From: a virus
Reading direction: 5' to 3' (one strand)
Length of the DNA: 40,533 bases
Virus record (IMG/VR): IMGVR_UViG_3300030419_003062
Location: 1 to 40,533 of that record
Position 1 is the stretch's first letter. Each line of letters opens with the position of its first letter. The notes under the pieces were generated by a model that was given only the letters and a program-made list of their open reading frames with translations, was not told where the DNA came from and made no database searches. Position numbers and translations under genes: made by a program. Positions 8,301 through 16,225 of the stretch are shown piece after piece.

Positions 8301-9097
8301 ATGCTGCATTAATAGGTAAAGGTGGTCGTGGAGGACATGGTGCTGCATGGTTAAGTGGTAGTGATTTTAGAGCTGTTACAGGTTCAAGTGTTCCAATAAG
8401 TGCTAATTATTGGATAGGTGAAGATGGAGGACCTGCTATAGGAATTGATAGTACATATTTCTCACAAGTATCGGTAGCTAATTATGGTATTGTTTGTGGT
8501 GGTGCTGGAGGTGGAGGTGGAGGTTTATTAGGTCTTAGTGCACAAATTGACACAGTAGTATCTAAGTTATCTGCAGGTGGTGGTGGAGGTGGCGGTGCTG
8601 GTATTCATGCAGCTAATTACGGGTTAGGTGGTATCGCTGGAGCATCATCACATGAAGATGATACTACAGATTTAATTGTTCAATTACCTAATTTTAGACA
8701 TGTGTTTGTTAATAATGGTTCTAGTGGCACTATTGATGGAAGTGGCTTGCTTGGTAATGTAGGTGGAGGTGGAGCTGGTGGAGGTTTTTCTGATTTTACT
8801 AATGGTACTAATACTTGGCCAAACGTGGCCTTAGATGGTAATCTTGATATTAGAACCAAGTTCCCGATGATGACTGGCTTATCAGGTGGTTCGTTAGGAG
8901 CAGCTGGTGCATCTGATCCGTATGCTATATATGGTGCAGGTATTACTGTTGATTCAACATTTGCAAATATAAGCGCAGAGTATGGTTTACGTGAAGGCGG
9001 TGAAGCTGGTCTTATTGTTGACACAGAAGCGCAAGTATTGACTGCTGATGTGGGTGGATTATATAAGGGAACATTACCTTTAAATCTAGATTCATAA
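5378..9097 (+). CDS. Large virion protein with propeller-like repeats and a polyglycine adhesin-like tip (1239 aa)
   Basis: Probably a tail/baseplate-associated host-contact protein. Three regions are visible. Residues ~150-560 contain NHL/beta-propeller-like units (VVSVDIKDNILFVLDKGSNT; LSVYKDKVYILDNGHNSLKV). Residues ~595-860 resemble Calx-beta-type modules (ATVSAGDDIAFVVTKT; NINEGTRGQIGIVR). Residues ~960-1215 are strikingly glycine-rich, with three or more poly-Gly runs (about 8500-8525, 8575-8600 and 8760-8790) separated by short loops, ending EGGEAGLIVDTEAQVLTADV. This pattern is like the polyglycine-II sandwich of T-even gp38-type adhesins (for example phage S16), where loops between Gly strands bind the receptor. 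No signal peptide or membrane segment. Function inferred; domain borders are approximate. Confidence 0.65.
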   Translation: MAISVYSEVTAVSTNGYERDRVLDKLRLPKTSLPYTVDEITISHNDFAVSDVYNDSIRKLYSNYLYLIANAEIATKNPPTSGAPNFVSVISGGGHQGAVSAVTTQSDAFTHLNSLSGLQETHLTLKTDGTEKFLLFNYSRDYSCVGETDIHITSFITLLSGNEVEFNKSFKFKNVVSVDIKDNILFVLDKGSNTVFKFDITGLITDDTAMRRTGVDDSEHPGRWLLKTIGGEGISQTKNKLLNPTSLSVYKDKVYILDNGHNSLKVFDLDFNFIREVSAPNLFNNENSGSLVSIVVDQYSDTNESVVGYILSSKGKILEYNTETNTIGQPQALFKYYDTKLYTLSGLNENDSFKKIVNSKAQKNILYTCNNGKIYKYYKSNLNQYISVLDLTINSSAIRVSGRDYDQQILSFDTALYNDRDYIAVTTRVNHGDVDLQKVQTYFYYDEHTTTKLYSENFYTNYFTLSDILVLPQEIVNNITFNKTTKKLIYNHYSFFESLNKKIYSFYNTASGYAAVPTLCTINAHEFSKPSSFNENSNMFIGVNEPLLTDVVNRPLKLLYTQQEDLFNLIKEESLNSNPPRNVPVRLPANTEGFPNVLSLSASTATVSAGDDIAFVVTKTNVLTGSKGCSFKYYTTLGTAQSGDIQYIDPVDPSIALFADDDTTRTLYVDTLKFFGYTTKTFDFVIEQNTNCIVDPDLTKTTVTITPAADYYTISMSATNSNINEGTRGQIGIVRSTIADGVTGIIDTNLESAVNIKLTPLENATSDSYTPSVTGRDEHVVTEDSDRYSDFPGTSVTQQTSAAEVGSTSTIYFTDTITSVVFDVSAIQDSAENTAKSIGVTIYNPTAGSIIGTSHQTVTIGQEYKTTNLYLSSISASYVVPSTVNTLSCVNIWEALSASTADSNTTAFSTFSATNPYEVNFTVHAPLTSFSVSTLSAAIQFWPDHDLVYNSNKLNLIVEGNIGGDNTPGTLSGDDAALIGKGGRGGHGAAWLSGSDFRAVTGSSVPISANYWIGEDGGPAIGIDSTYFSQVSVANYGIVCGGAGGGGGGLLGLSAQIDTVVSKLSAGGGGGGGAGIHAANYGLGGIAGASSHEDDTTDLIVQLPNFRHVFVNNGSSGTIDGSGLLGNVGGGGAGGGFSDFTNGTNTWPNVALDGNLDIRTKFPMMTGLSGGSLGAAGASDPYAIYGAGITVDSTFANISAEYGLREGGEAGLIVDTEAQVLTADVGGLYKGTLPLNLDS

Positions 9098-9100
9098 ATA
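9093..9100 (+). promoter_or_regulatory. Possible late promoter for the Clp-like gene
   Basis: CATAAATA overlapping the stop codon of the preceding gene, 38 nt before the ATG at 9139. The spacing is longer than at other genes, so it is less certain. Confidence 0.4.
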
Positions 9101-9138
9101 AGTAGCGATCAACAAGTTACTTAATAAGTATTATTACA

Positions 9139-11514
9139 ATGAAGTTCAGTACTACCGCACAAGATGCTCTAGCGCTATCTAAAAATTATGCTGAAGAGTT
9201 TAAATGTAGATATGCAGGTACAGAACATTTATTATTAGGTTTAATAGAGAGTGAAGATATATTTTTAGAGCAAACTTTTAATCAATTAAAAGTTGATGTC
9301 ACTCATCTCAAAGATGTTGTAACTAGTATTTTAAATATAGAAGAAAACAATAAGTTATATAAACATGGTAAGTCTCCAAATTTTACACCTAGAGTTTTTC
9401 GTATAATTGATTTCGCTAAAAACTTAGCCCAAAAACTAAATAAACAAACAGTTGATGTTATTCATTTATTTTTATCTTTATTATATGAAAATGATGGAGT
9501 TGCAACTTCTATATTAACAGAGTATGGATTAAATTTTGATAATGTAAAAAATGCAATTAAAAAGGAATTAGGTGATATTGAACCAAAAGTACAATTAGTT
9601 TCTAATTTACCTGAGAGCTTAGAGTCTTATTTTATAGATTTAACTCATCAAGCTGCAACTAATGAGTTACAGAGTACCTTTTCAAGAGATGCAGAGTTTG
9701 AAAAAATATATTTAATTCTGGGCAAGAAACATAACACTAATATTATTATTACAGGTGAGCCTGGTGTAGGTAAGCGGTCTGTTGTATATGAATTAGCTAG
9801 ACGTATAACTCAAAAATTAACACCATTACATTTACAAAACAAAAGAATACTTGAATTAAAACTTAAAACATTAATTAGTGGTACAAAGTTTAGAGGAGAT
9901 TTTGAAACACGAGTTGATATTCTTCAAGAATATCTTAAGGAGAATAGTGATGTAATTTTATTTATTAATGATATTGCTCTTATTACTCGTATTGATGGTA
10001 CATCTAATATTGAGGAATACTTTAGCGAACTGTTTAGTAGTGATGATATTAATTTTATTGGTACATGTACATCAGATGATTATAAAAAATATATAAATGA
10101 CATTACTACTATTAGTTCTAATTTTGAAAATATTATTGTACGTCAAACAAGCTTAAATGAAACAAAAGGTATTTTAAATAAAATGATTCCTTTTTATGAA
10201 AAGTTTCATGATGTAAAATATCAAAGAAATATAATTGAAGAGATAGTAAAATTGTCTAGTAGATTTATTACAGATAAAAGTCAACCCTCGAGTGCTTTAG
10301 ATTTATTAGATGAATGTGGTTCATTTATTAAAAATCAATCAGGTAATACATCTGAACAATTAATTCAATTACAACAAAAAATTGATGATATTAAAAAACA
10401 AAAAAATAATTGTGTTGAAAGTTTTAAATTTGATGAAGGTTTAAAACTTAAAAAGAAGGAAGTTACTTTATCTAATAAATTAAAAAAAGAATTAACAGTT
10501 AGTAAACAAGAAGAGTTTGAAAAAATTATTACTAGTCAGATAGTAAGAAAAATTTTAAGTACTAAAACTGGTATACCTGTTACAGATCTTAATGGTAGTA
10601 GTTTACCAGATTTGAATAAGGTTGAAAAGTCTATAAAGGAAAATTATGTATCTCAAGATAAAGCTATTAGTTCAATTATATATCATTTTAAACGAGTAAA
10701 AACTGGATTACAAGATCCTAGTAGACCTTTAGGCTCATTTCTGTTTATAGGTCCAACAGGTGTAGGTAAAACATATTTATGTGAATTAATATCTCATCAC
10801 TTTTTTTATAATAAGCAGAACTTCTTAAAAATAGATATGTCTGAATTTATGGAACCACATTCAGTTAGTAAGCTTATTGGTTCACCTCCCGGGTATGTAG
10901 GTTATGGAGATAGATCTATATTATGTGACTTTGTTAAAACAAACCCATATTGTTTAATATTATTAGATGAGATTGAAAAGGCACATCCTGATGTAGTTAA
11001 TATTTTTCTTCAAGTATTAGATAAAGGAGAACTTACTGATAGTGTTGGTCGTAAAATTAATCTTAAGAATTGTATTATTGCTTTTACTAGCAATATTGGT
11101 TCTGATTTATTTGATAAAACTTCTATTGGTTTTGGAGGATCTGCTATAAGCACAGTAGATTTAGAAAACTCTTTACAGAAATTTTTTAAACCTGAGTTTT
11201 TAAATAGATTAGATGAAATTATTAGATTCGAACATTTGACTCAAGAAGACATATATAGCCTCGTTGACATCCAGACGAAGATTTTTGTTGCAAAATTACA
11301 GGAAAGTAATAATATTACGTTTGTGTTGAGCGATGAAGCTAGATCATTTATTGCTGAACAAGGTTACAGTCGAAAATATGGAGCTCGTTTCTTAAAAAGA
11401 TTTTTCGAGAAACATATTGAGACAGAAATCGCAACATTGATAATAAGAAAAAAGGAAAAACCAGAACAAATAACTTGCAAAGTTAAAAATAATAAGTTAA
11501 TATTTACGTCATGA
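9139..11514 (+). CDS. Clp-family AAA+ unfoldase (ClpC/ClpA-like), degenerate first ATPase domain
   Basis: 791 aa with the full Hsp100 layout. A Clp N-domain (1-145, starting KFSTTAQDALALSKNYAEEF and LLLGLIESED) is followed by AAA+ domain 1 (~180-400), a UVR-like coiled linker (~405-455, QKIDDIKKQKNNC) and AAA+ domain 2 (~495-790). Domain 2 is intact: Walker A GPTGVGKT (538-545), pore loop GYVGYG, Walker B ILLDEIE (D610/E611), sensor TSN, and an arginine in FLNRLDE. Domain 1 is altered: Walker A reads GEPGVGKR (Arg replaces Ser/Thr at 213) and Walker B reads ILFINDI (Asn-Asp replace Asp-Glu at 277-278). An IGF tripeptide (663-665) sits where ClpA/ClpC carry the ClpP-docking loop. Family role: ATP-driven unfolding and threading of proteins; no ClpP gene is in the window, so a host ClpP would be the partner. 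Confidence 0.9.
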   Translation: MKFSTTAQDALALSKNYAEEFKCRYAGTEHLLLGLIESEDIFLEQTFNQLKVDVTHLKDVVTSILNIEENNKLYKHGKSPNFTPRVFRIIDFAKNLAQKLNKQTVDVIHLFLSLLYENDGVATSILTEYGLNFDNVKNAIKKELGDIEPKVQLVSNLPESLESYFIDLTHQAATNELQSTFSRDAEFEKIYLILGKKHNTNIIITGEPGVGKRSVVYELARRITQKLTPLHLQNKRILELKLKTLISGTKFRGDFETRVDILQEYLKENSDVILFINDIALITRIDGTSNIEEYFSELFSSDDINFIGTCTSDDYKKYINDITTISSNFENIIVRQTSLNETKGILNKMIPFYEKFHDVKYQRNIIEEIVKLSSRFITDKSQPSSALDLLDECGSFIKNQSGNTSEQLIQLQQKIDDIKKQKNNCVESFKFDEGLKLKKKEVTLSNKLKKELTVSKQEEFEKIITSQIVRKILSTKTGIPVTDLNGSSLPDLNKVEKSIKENYVSQDKAISSIIYHFKRVKTGLQDPSRPLGSFLFIGPTGVGKTYLCELISHHFFYNKQNFLKIDMSEFMEPHSVSKLIGSPPGYVGYGDRSILCDFVKTNPYCLILLDEIEKAHPDVVNIFLQVLDKGELTDSVGRKINLKNCIIAFTSNIGSDLFDKTSIGFGGSAISTVDLENSLQKFFKPEFLNRLDEIIRFEHLTQEDIYSLVDIQTKIFVAKLQESNNITFVLSDEARSFIAEQGYSRKYGARFLKRFFEKHIETEIATLIIRKKEKPEQITCKVKNNKLIFTS

Positions 11515-11735
11515 CTGCATACAAATTCTTAGTTAAGGATATTTACACGAATGAAAAAAGAGAGTTTGAACATGTTTCAGATAGTGCAGACTCTCGAGTG
11601 GCTCATAAAGAAGGGATGCGTCACATTAAGTACGAAGAAGATATCGAAAAGGTGTATACTGATAAAAACAAAACACCTACTGCGAAGTCTTTTGATCGTT
11701 TAGTTTATGATAAAAGGAAAGGATTTTTAGATTAA
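11511..11735 (+). CDS. Hypothetical 74-aa protein
   Basis: Overlaps the Clp-like gene by 4 nt (ATGA), so it is translationally coupled to it. It is highly charged (FLVKDIYTNEKREFEHVSDS; EEDIEKVYTDKNK), with no cysteine, signal or membrane segment, and no recognised family. Its position directly behind the unfoldase makes an adaptor or substrate role conceivable, but nothing in the sequence shows it. Confidence 0.75.
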   Translation: MTAYKFLVKDIYTNEKREFEHVSDSADSRVAHKEGMRHIKYEEDIEKVYTDKNKTPTAKSFDRLVYDKRKGFLD

Positions 11736-11974
11736 TGAATGATACAGGTGAAAAAATAGTAAATGCATTAGAATCAATCTTTGCAGGAGAAGAGCTCAAA
11801 GCAGAAGCAAACCTAGACAATTATTTAAATAATGCTGCTGGTATTGGAGAGCATCCAGATGTGGTCGCTGAAGCAAAGAAGTTAGTAGAACAAATTGAAC
11901 ATGCTCGACATTGTAAAGAAATTGTTCAATCACTTAAGATTGAATCGATTGATCCGGTCAACCAGGTAATGTAG
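11735..11974 (+). CDS. Hypothetical 79-aa acidic helical protein
   Basis: Starts one base into the stop of the 74-aa gene (TAATG), forming the third gene of the Clp-like operon. Predicted mostly helical (EKIVNALESIFAGEELKAEA; VVAEAKKLVEQIEHARHCKE) and acidic. No family recognised. A strong terminator follows 35 nt after its stop. Confidence 0.75.
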   Translation: MNDTGEKIVNALESIFAGEELKAEANLDNYLNNAAGIGEHPDVVAEAKKLVEQIEHARHCKEIVQSLKIESIDPVNQVM

Positions 11975-12008
11975 ATATACAAATTTCCCCTTATGTATTA
12001 GTAGACCT

Positions 12009-12030
12009 AAGCGCCTTCGGGCGCTTTTTT
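12009..12030 (+). terminator. Rho-independent terminator with UUCG tetraloop
   Basis: GCGCC-TTCG-GGCGC stem-loop (12011-12024, extended by A-T pairs) followed by six T (12025-12030). It ends the Clp-like operon and abuts the next late promoter octamer at 12031. Confidence 0.95.
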
Positions 12031-12038
12031 ATTAAATA
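12031..12038 (+). promoter_or_regulatory. T4-type late promoter for the 142-aa membrane protein
   Basis: ATTAAATA directly after the terminator T-run, 6 nt before the ATG at 12045. Confidence 0.6.
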
Positions 12039-12044
12039 CTTATA

Positions 12045-12473
12045 ATGATACCCGCAGAAATAATGACTATGTTTGGAGGGTCAGTTGTAGGTTTCTTCTT
12101 TAAGTTAGTCGCAAAACGTGCTGAAAACGAGCAAAAGCGTTTTGAAATGATGATGAAAGAAAAGAAGATGGCTGACGAATCCGCAGATAATGCAGTTAAA
12201 CGTGTGAGTGTGGATGCAGGTAAATGGGTTCGTCGATTAATTGTTGTTAGTGTTTTATTTGGTGTTATATTAGCTCCTTTTGTAGTTACATTTTTTCATC
12301 ATCCAATTGTTGTAGAAGAATTAGTTACAAGAAAAATTTTATGGGGTTTACTCGGTACTAAGACTGAACCTGTCTTCGTAGAGATAGAAGGATATTTACT
12401 AGTACCTGAGATTCGACAAGCTTTAACTGCTATTATTGGGTTCTATTTCGGACAAGCGACTGTAAAACGTTAA
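12045..12473 (+). CDS. Membrane protein, possible 3-TM holin-like protein
   Basis: 142 aa with three hydrophobic stretches: residues ~5-22 (IMTMFGGSVVGFFFKLVA), ~65-84 (LIVVSVLFGVILAPFVVTFF) and ~122-137 (EIRQALTAIIGFYFGQ). A long charged helix (AKRAENEQKRFEMMMKEKK) lies between the first two, and a WVRR basic cluster precedes TM2. The 'TM - charged helix - TM - TM - basic tail' plan resembles the 3-TM holins of phages and gene transfer agents, but similar proteins in marine T4-like phages are simply called membrane or structural proteins. It is monocistronic, with its own terminator-bounded promoter, and lies 4.5 kb from the lysozyme. Confidence 0.6.
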   Translation: MIPAEIMTMFGGSVVGFFFKLVAKRAENEQKRFEMMMKEKKMADESADNAVKRVSVDAGKWVRRLIVVSVLFGVILAPFVVTFFHHPIVVEELVTRKILWGLLGTKTEPVFVEIEGYLLVPEIRQALTAIIGFYFGQATVKR

Positions 12474-12488
12474 ACTTGATATTCATCA

Positions 12489-12496
12489 AATAAATA
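12489..12496 (+). promoter_or_regulatory. Possible late promoter for nrdA
   Basis: AATAAATA, 18 nt before the nrdA ATG at 12515. In T4 the nrd genes are expressed earlier than late genes, so this site may be fortuitous. Confidence 0.35.
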
Positions 12497-12514
12497 TTAA
12501 AATAATTATTACGC

Positions 12515-14764
12515 ATGAATGTAGTTAAACGTGATGGAAGAACGGAAGAATTTGACGCTAATAAGATCCACGAGGTATTATTTTGGGCTACTAAAGATAT
12601 CAAAGGAGTTAGTGTTAGCGATATTGAAATAAATGCTAAGCTACAGTTATTTGACGGCATTAAATCCGATCGTATACATCAATTATTAATTCAATCTGCT
12701 GGTGATCTTATTTCAGAAGATAATCCTAACTATCAAATTGTAGCCGCAAATTTATTAAACTATTTTTTACGTAAGCAAGTCTTTGGTGTATCTGATAATA
12801 TGCCACCTTTAATCGATGTTATTAAGGATAATATAAAACATAATGTATATGATCCAGAGATAATGGATTTATATTCTGAAGAAGAAATCGATCAATTAGA
12901 TAATTATATTAAGCATAATAGAGACTATCTTTTTGTATATGCAGGTCTTCAACAATTAGTAGACAAATATCTATTAAAAGATAGGCATACTAATAAGGTG
13001 TACGAGACTCCACAATATATGTATATGCTTATCTCAATGGTTCTATTTAGTGATCAGCCAAAAGATATACGTTTACGTAAGATCAAAGCTTTTTATAATG
13101 ACATAAGTACATTTAAAACCTCTTTGCCTACACCTGTTATGTGTGGTGTTCGAACTCCATCACGTCAATACAGTTCATGCACCCTGATAGATGTAGGCGA
13201 TTCTTTACCTTCTATATTTCATTCTAATACTGCAGTTGGTTATTATACAGCTAATAGAGCTGGTATTGGATTGAACATGGGAAGGATTAGATCCGTAGGG
13301 TCAAAAATAAGAAACGGTGAAGTTGTTCATACAGGTGTTATACCTTTTCTTAAAATGTTTGAATCTACTACTAAATGTTGTACACAGAATGGAGTACGTG
13401 GTGGCTCTTCTACAACACATTTTCCTTTTTGGCATAAGGAGATTCAAGAAATATTAGTGCTTAAAAATAATCGAGGTACTGATGATAATCGAGTTAGAAA
13501 AATGGATTATTCTATCCAGTTTAACAAATTGTTTTATAAGCGATTTGTTGATAATAAACCTATTACATTATTTAGCCCTCATGAAGTACCTGATTTGTAT
13601 GATGCGTTTGTAAGTGATACAAATAAATTTGAAGAATTATATGAACAATATGAATCTTCTAGGAAAGTTTCTAAAGTAAAGATACCTGCTAGAAAATTGT
13701 TTATGCAATTCTGTCAAGAAAGAATTGAAACTGGTCGTATGTATGTAATGAATATGGATCATGTTAATGATCATAGTTCGTTTCTTGATAGTGTACGTAT
13801 GTCAAACTTGTGTCAAGAAATTACACTTCCAACTACACCCATTACTCATATTGATGATAAAGAAACTGGCGAGATTGCTTTATGTGTCTTATCTGCTATT
13901 AATGTTGGCGCTATTAATAAATTAGATCAATTAGAAAAATTGTGTGAAAATATTATTACAGCTTTAGATTATGTAATTGAGCATCAACTGTACCCAGTGA
14001 GCGCTGCTCTTAATATGAAAAAGCGAAGAAGTATTGGAGTAGGTATTACTAATTTTGCATATTATTTAGCTAAGCATGGTGTTACATATGAAGATACAGA
14101 AGCTCTTACTGTCGCTGATGAGCTTGCAGAAGCAATTCAATACTATCTATTAAAAGCTTCTAACAAACTCGCTCAAGAAAAGGGTAAATGTGAATGGTTT
14201 GATAGAACAAAATATAGTAAAGGAATATTACCTATTGATACATATTGTAAAGAAGTAGATAAATTAGTAAAAAGAAAACTGTCTTATGATTGGGAGGCTC
14301 TTCGTAAAGATATTAAAAAACATGGCTTACGAAATAGTACATTAACTGCATTAATGCCATGTGAGAGTTCTTCTCTTGTTACTAATTCTACAAATGGTAT
14401 TGAACCTCCACGGAGTTTAGTTACTATTAAAAAATCAAAGCAAGGACTTATCCCGCAGGTTGTTCCAGAAATACAAAAATTAAAAAATAAATATTCATTA
14501 GCATATGAAATGGAAAATAATAATGGATATATAAACATTTGCGGAGTACTTCAAAAGTATTTTGATCAAGCTATTTCTGCAAATCATTATTATAATTTTA
14601 GTAAGTATGAGGAAAACAATTTACCGATATCTGTTGTTGCAAAAGATATATTACAATCATATAAAGTTGGATTGAAGACTCTATATTATGCAAATACAGA
14701 TGACGGAAAAACAGATGCAGTTCCTGAAGAAAGTGATTGCCCTGGAGGTGCATGTAAACTATAA
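12515..14764 (+). CDS. nrdA: Class Ia ribonucleoside-diphosphate reductase, alpha (large) subunit
   Basis: 749 aa (E. coli NrdA is 761). An ATP-cone-like allosteric domain occupies residues 1-~92 (VVKRDGRTEEFDANKI). The catalytic barrel has the expected residues: C222 in SSCTLIDVGDS, the N431-x-C433-x-E435 triad in NLCQEI, and C457 in ALCVLSAINVGAIN as the redox partner. The C-terminal CPGGACK (C742/C747) is the mobile dithiol re-reduced by thioredoxin or glutaredoxin. Known reaction: NDP to dNDP, using the radical made by NrdB. nrdB follows 9 nt downstream. No intron or intein is present. The phage makes its own deoxynucleotides, as is usual in T4-like phages. Confidence 0.97.
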   Translation: MNVVKRDGRTEEFDANKIHEVLFWATKDIKGVSVSDIEINAKLQLFDGIKSDRIHQLLIQSAGDLISEDNPNYQIVAANLLNYFLRKQVFGVSDNMPPLIDVIKDNIKHNVYDPEIMDLYSEEEIDQLDNYIKHNRDYLFVYAGLQQLVDKYLLKDRHTNKVYETPQYMYMLISMVLFSDQPKDIRLRKIKAFYNDISTFKTSLPTPVMCGVRTPSRQYSSCTLIDVGDSLPSIFHSNTAVGYYTANRAGIGLNMGRIRSVGSKIRNGEVVHTGVIPFLKMFESTTKCCTQNGVRGGSSTTHFPFWHKEIQEILVLKNNRGTDDNRVRKMDYSIQFNKLFYKRFVDNKPITLFSPHEVPDLYDAFVSDTNKFEELYEQYESSRKVSKVKIPARKLFMQFCQERIETGRMYVMNMDHVNDHSSFLDSVRMSNLCQEITLPTTPITHIDDKETGEIALCVLSAINVGAINKLDQLEKLCENIITALDYVIEHQLYPVSAALNMKKRRSIGVGITNFAYYLAKHGVTYEDTEALTVADELAEAIQYYLLKASNKLAQEKGKCEWFDRTKYSKGILPIDTYCKEVDKLVKRKLSYDWEALRKDIKKHGLRNSTLTALMPCESSSLVTNSTNGIEPPRSLVTIKKSKQGLIPQVVPEIQKLKNKYSLAYEMENNNGYINICGVLQKYFDQAISANHYYNFSKYEENNLPISVVAKDILQSYKVGLKTLYYANTDDGKTDAVPEESDCPGGACKL

Positions 14765-14773
14765 TATCTACCG

Positions 14774-15847
14774 ATGAAGAGTATCATTAATAAAAATAAT
14801 GTCGACACTACTAAACAGCCATTGTTTTTTGGAGAAGGTTTAAATTTACAACGTTATGACAAATATCGTTATAAAAAAATTTATGATCTATTTCTTCAGC
14901 AATTGAGTTTTTTCTGGCGACCAGAGGAGGTTGATTTATCTGGTAAGGAGAAAAATGACTATGAGTTATTAACCGATCATCAAAAATTTATATTTACTAA
15001 AAATTTAGGTTATCAGATCTTATTAGATTCCGTACAGAGTAGAGGTATTAGTCATTTATTAGAAGATTGTAGTAATCCAGAGTTTGAAGCATTCGCAAAG
15101 ACATGGGAATTTTTTGAAACTTTACATAGTTATTCATATACTTATATTATTAAAAATGTATACCCTAACCCATCAGATGTTTTTGATAATATTCTTTCTG
15201 ATCCAGAAATTATTAAACGTACAACTTCTGTTACAAAATACTATGATGATTTGATAGATAAGATTCCTAATGAATCTATAGATGATAAGAAAAAGAAATT
15301 ATATCTTACATTAGTTAGTATTAATATTCTCGAAGGTATTCGGTTTTATGTTTCGTTTGCATGTTCATATTGTTTTGCTCAAAATAAAACTATGGAGGGT
15401 AATGCAAAAATTATTTCTTTAATTAATAGAGATGAGAACTTACATTTAGCTTCTACACAAATTATTTTAAAAGTTCTTAGAGATAATAAAGATGAAGGTT
15501 TTCAGCATATAGTAAAAGAATGTCAACCTATTGTACAGACAATGTTTGAAGATGCAGCTAAAGAAGAGATGGAATGGGCTAAGTATCTGTTTAAAGATGG
15601 ATCTATGCTTGGGTTAAATGATGAGATCTTAATTCAATATATGAAGCATTTGTGTAATCGTAGGACTAAAGCTATAGGAATAAAGAATGTATTTGAAGAT
15701 ACACCTAACCCTATTCAATGGATTAAAAATTGGACAGAGAGTAAACACGTACAGGTTGCTCCTCAGGAAACGCAGATAGAGACATATAAAGTTGGTTCTT
15801 TTAAACAAGATGCATCTGAAACTGATTTTTCAGACTTTAACTTTTAG
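14774..15847 (+). CDS. nrdB: Class Ia ribonucleoside-diphosphate reductase, beta (radical-generating) subunit
   Basis: 357 aa, against 376 in E. coli. All metal ligands and the radical tyrosine are present: D54 (RPEEVDLS), E115 and H118 (FFETLHSYSYT), Y122, E188 (NILEGIRFYV), and E221/H224 (NRDENLHLAS). The acidic C-terminal tail with DFSDFNF is the peptide that docks into NrdA. Family role: a di-iron-oxo tyrosyl radical cofactor that starts catalysis in NrdA. It lies 9 nt behind nrdA with no promoter of its own, so it is co-transcribed. Its 3' end overlaps the opposing MscS-like gene by 11 nt, with no terminator visible between them. Confidence 0.97.
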   Translation: MKSIINKNNVDTTKQPLFFGEGLNLQRYDKYRYKKIYDLFLQQLSFFWRPEEVDLSGKEKNDYELLTDHQKFIFTKNLGYQILLDSVQSRGISHLLEDCSNPEFEAFAKTWEFFETLHSYSYTYIIKNVYPNPSDVFDNILSDPEIIKRTTSVTKYYDDLIDKIPNESIDDKKKKLYLTLVSINILEGIRFYVSFACSYCFAQNKTMEGNAKIISLINRDENLHLASTQIILKVLRDNKDEGFQHIVKECQPIVQTMFEDAAKEEMEWAKYLFKDGSMLGLNDEILIQYMKHLCNRRTKAIGIKNVFEDTPNPIQWIKNWTESKHVQVAPQETQIETYKVGSFKQDASETDFSDFNF

Positions 15848-16220
15848 TACTCTTTGAGCCATTGAATCTAGTTAGGTCTAATTGAGGTAATGGTTTTTCT
15901 ATTTTAAGCTTACCTAACCATTCATTTTGTACTACTAATTTACTACCACCTATAATTTTACCTTCATGTACATCATAAATAAAAAATGTAGTTTTAGTAA
16001 TTCCTACGCGTATAATTCTACCAGGCTTTCCATCTACAAATACAACATCATCTGTTTTATAATCACTTCCCCAAAATACAAATATCCCTGCAGCTAATTT
16101 TTTAATACTTGATTGGAATATTACTATTATTAAACCAGCAATAAACATCCAACCATAAGCACCGACAAGATGTTCGACTGTCTTCTCTAGATCTCCAGGT
16201 TGAATACTTAGTGGCTCCAT
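15837..16220 (-). CDS. Small MscS-like membrane protein (127 aa)
   Basis: The start at 16220 (MEPLSIQPGDLEK) is preferred to a longer frame from 16280, because a late octamer (16226-16233) sits 5 nt before it and the longer frame would run across the divergent promoter. One transmembrane helix is clear (YGWMFIAGLIIVIFQS, about 22-37). It continues into IKKLAAGIFVFWGSDYKTDD and VVFVDGKPGRIIRVGITKTT, then IGGSKLVVQNEWL. This order parallels the pore-lining TM3 and beta domain of mechanosensitive channel MscS (LAAGV... VDLGGVAGTV... IIVIPN). The outer MscS helices TM1-TM2 and the C-terminal vestibule are missing. Role unknown; an ion or osmotic channel, or a membrane scaffold, is inference. Confidence 0.6.
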   Translation of the reverse strand: MEPLSIQPGDLEKTVEHLVGAYGWMFIAGLIIVIFQSSIKKLAAGIFVFWGSDYKTDDVVFVDGKPGRIIRVGITKTTFFIYDVHEGKIIGGSKLVVQNEWLGKLKIEKPLPQLDLTRFNGSKSTKS

Positions 16221-16225
16221 ATAAT

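Noticed and set aside
8680-9024. Minus-strand Pro-rich frame opposite the glycine-rich region
   Set aside because: Pro-rich antisense is the expected complement of Gly codons (GGN/NCC); no independent support.
9098-9138. Short inverted repeat AAGTA...TACTT before the Clp-like gene
   Set aside because: Five AT-rich base pairs with a long loop; likely chance in AT-rich sequence.
12433-12660. Minus-strand frame across the nrdA start
   Set aside because: It covers the nrdA 5' end and promoter region, has no promoter or family match, and is a shadow frame.
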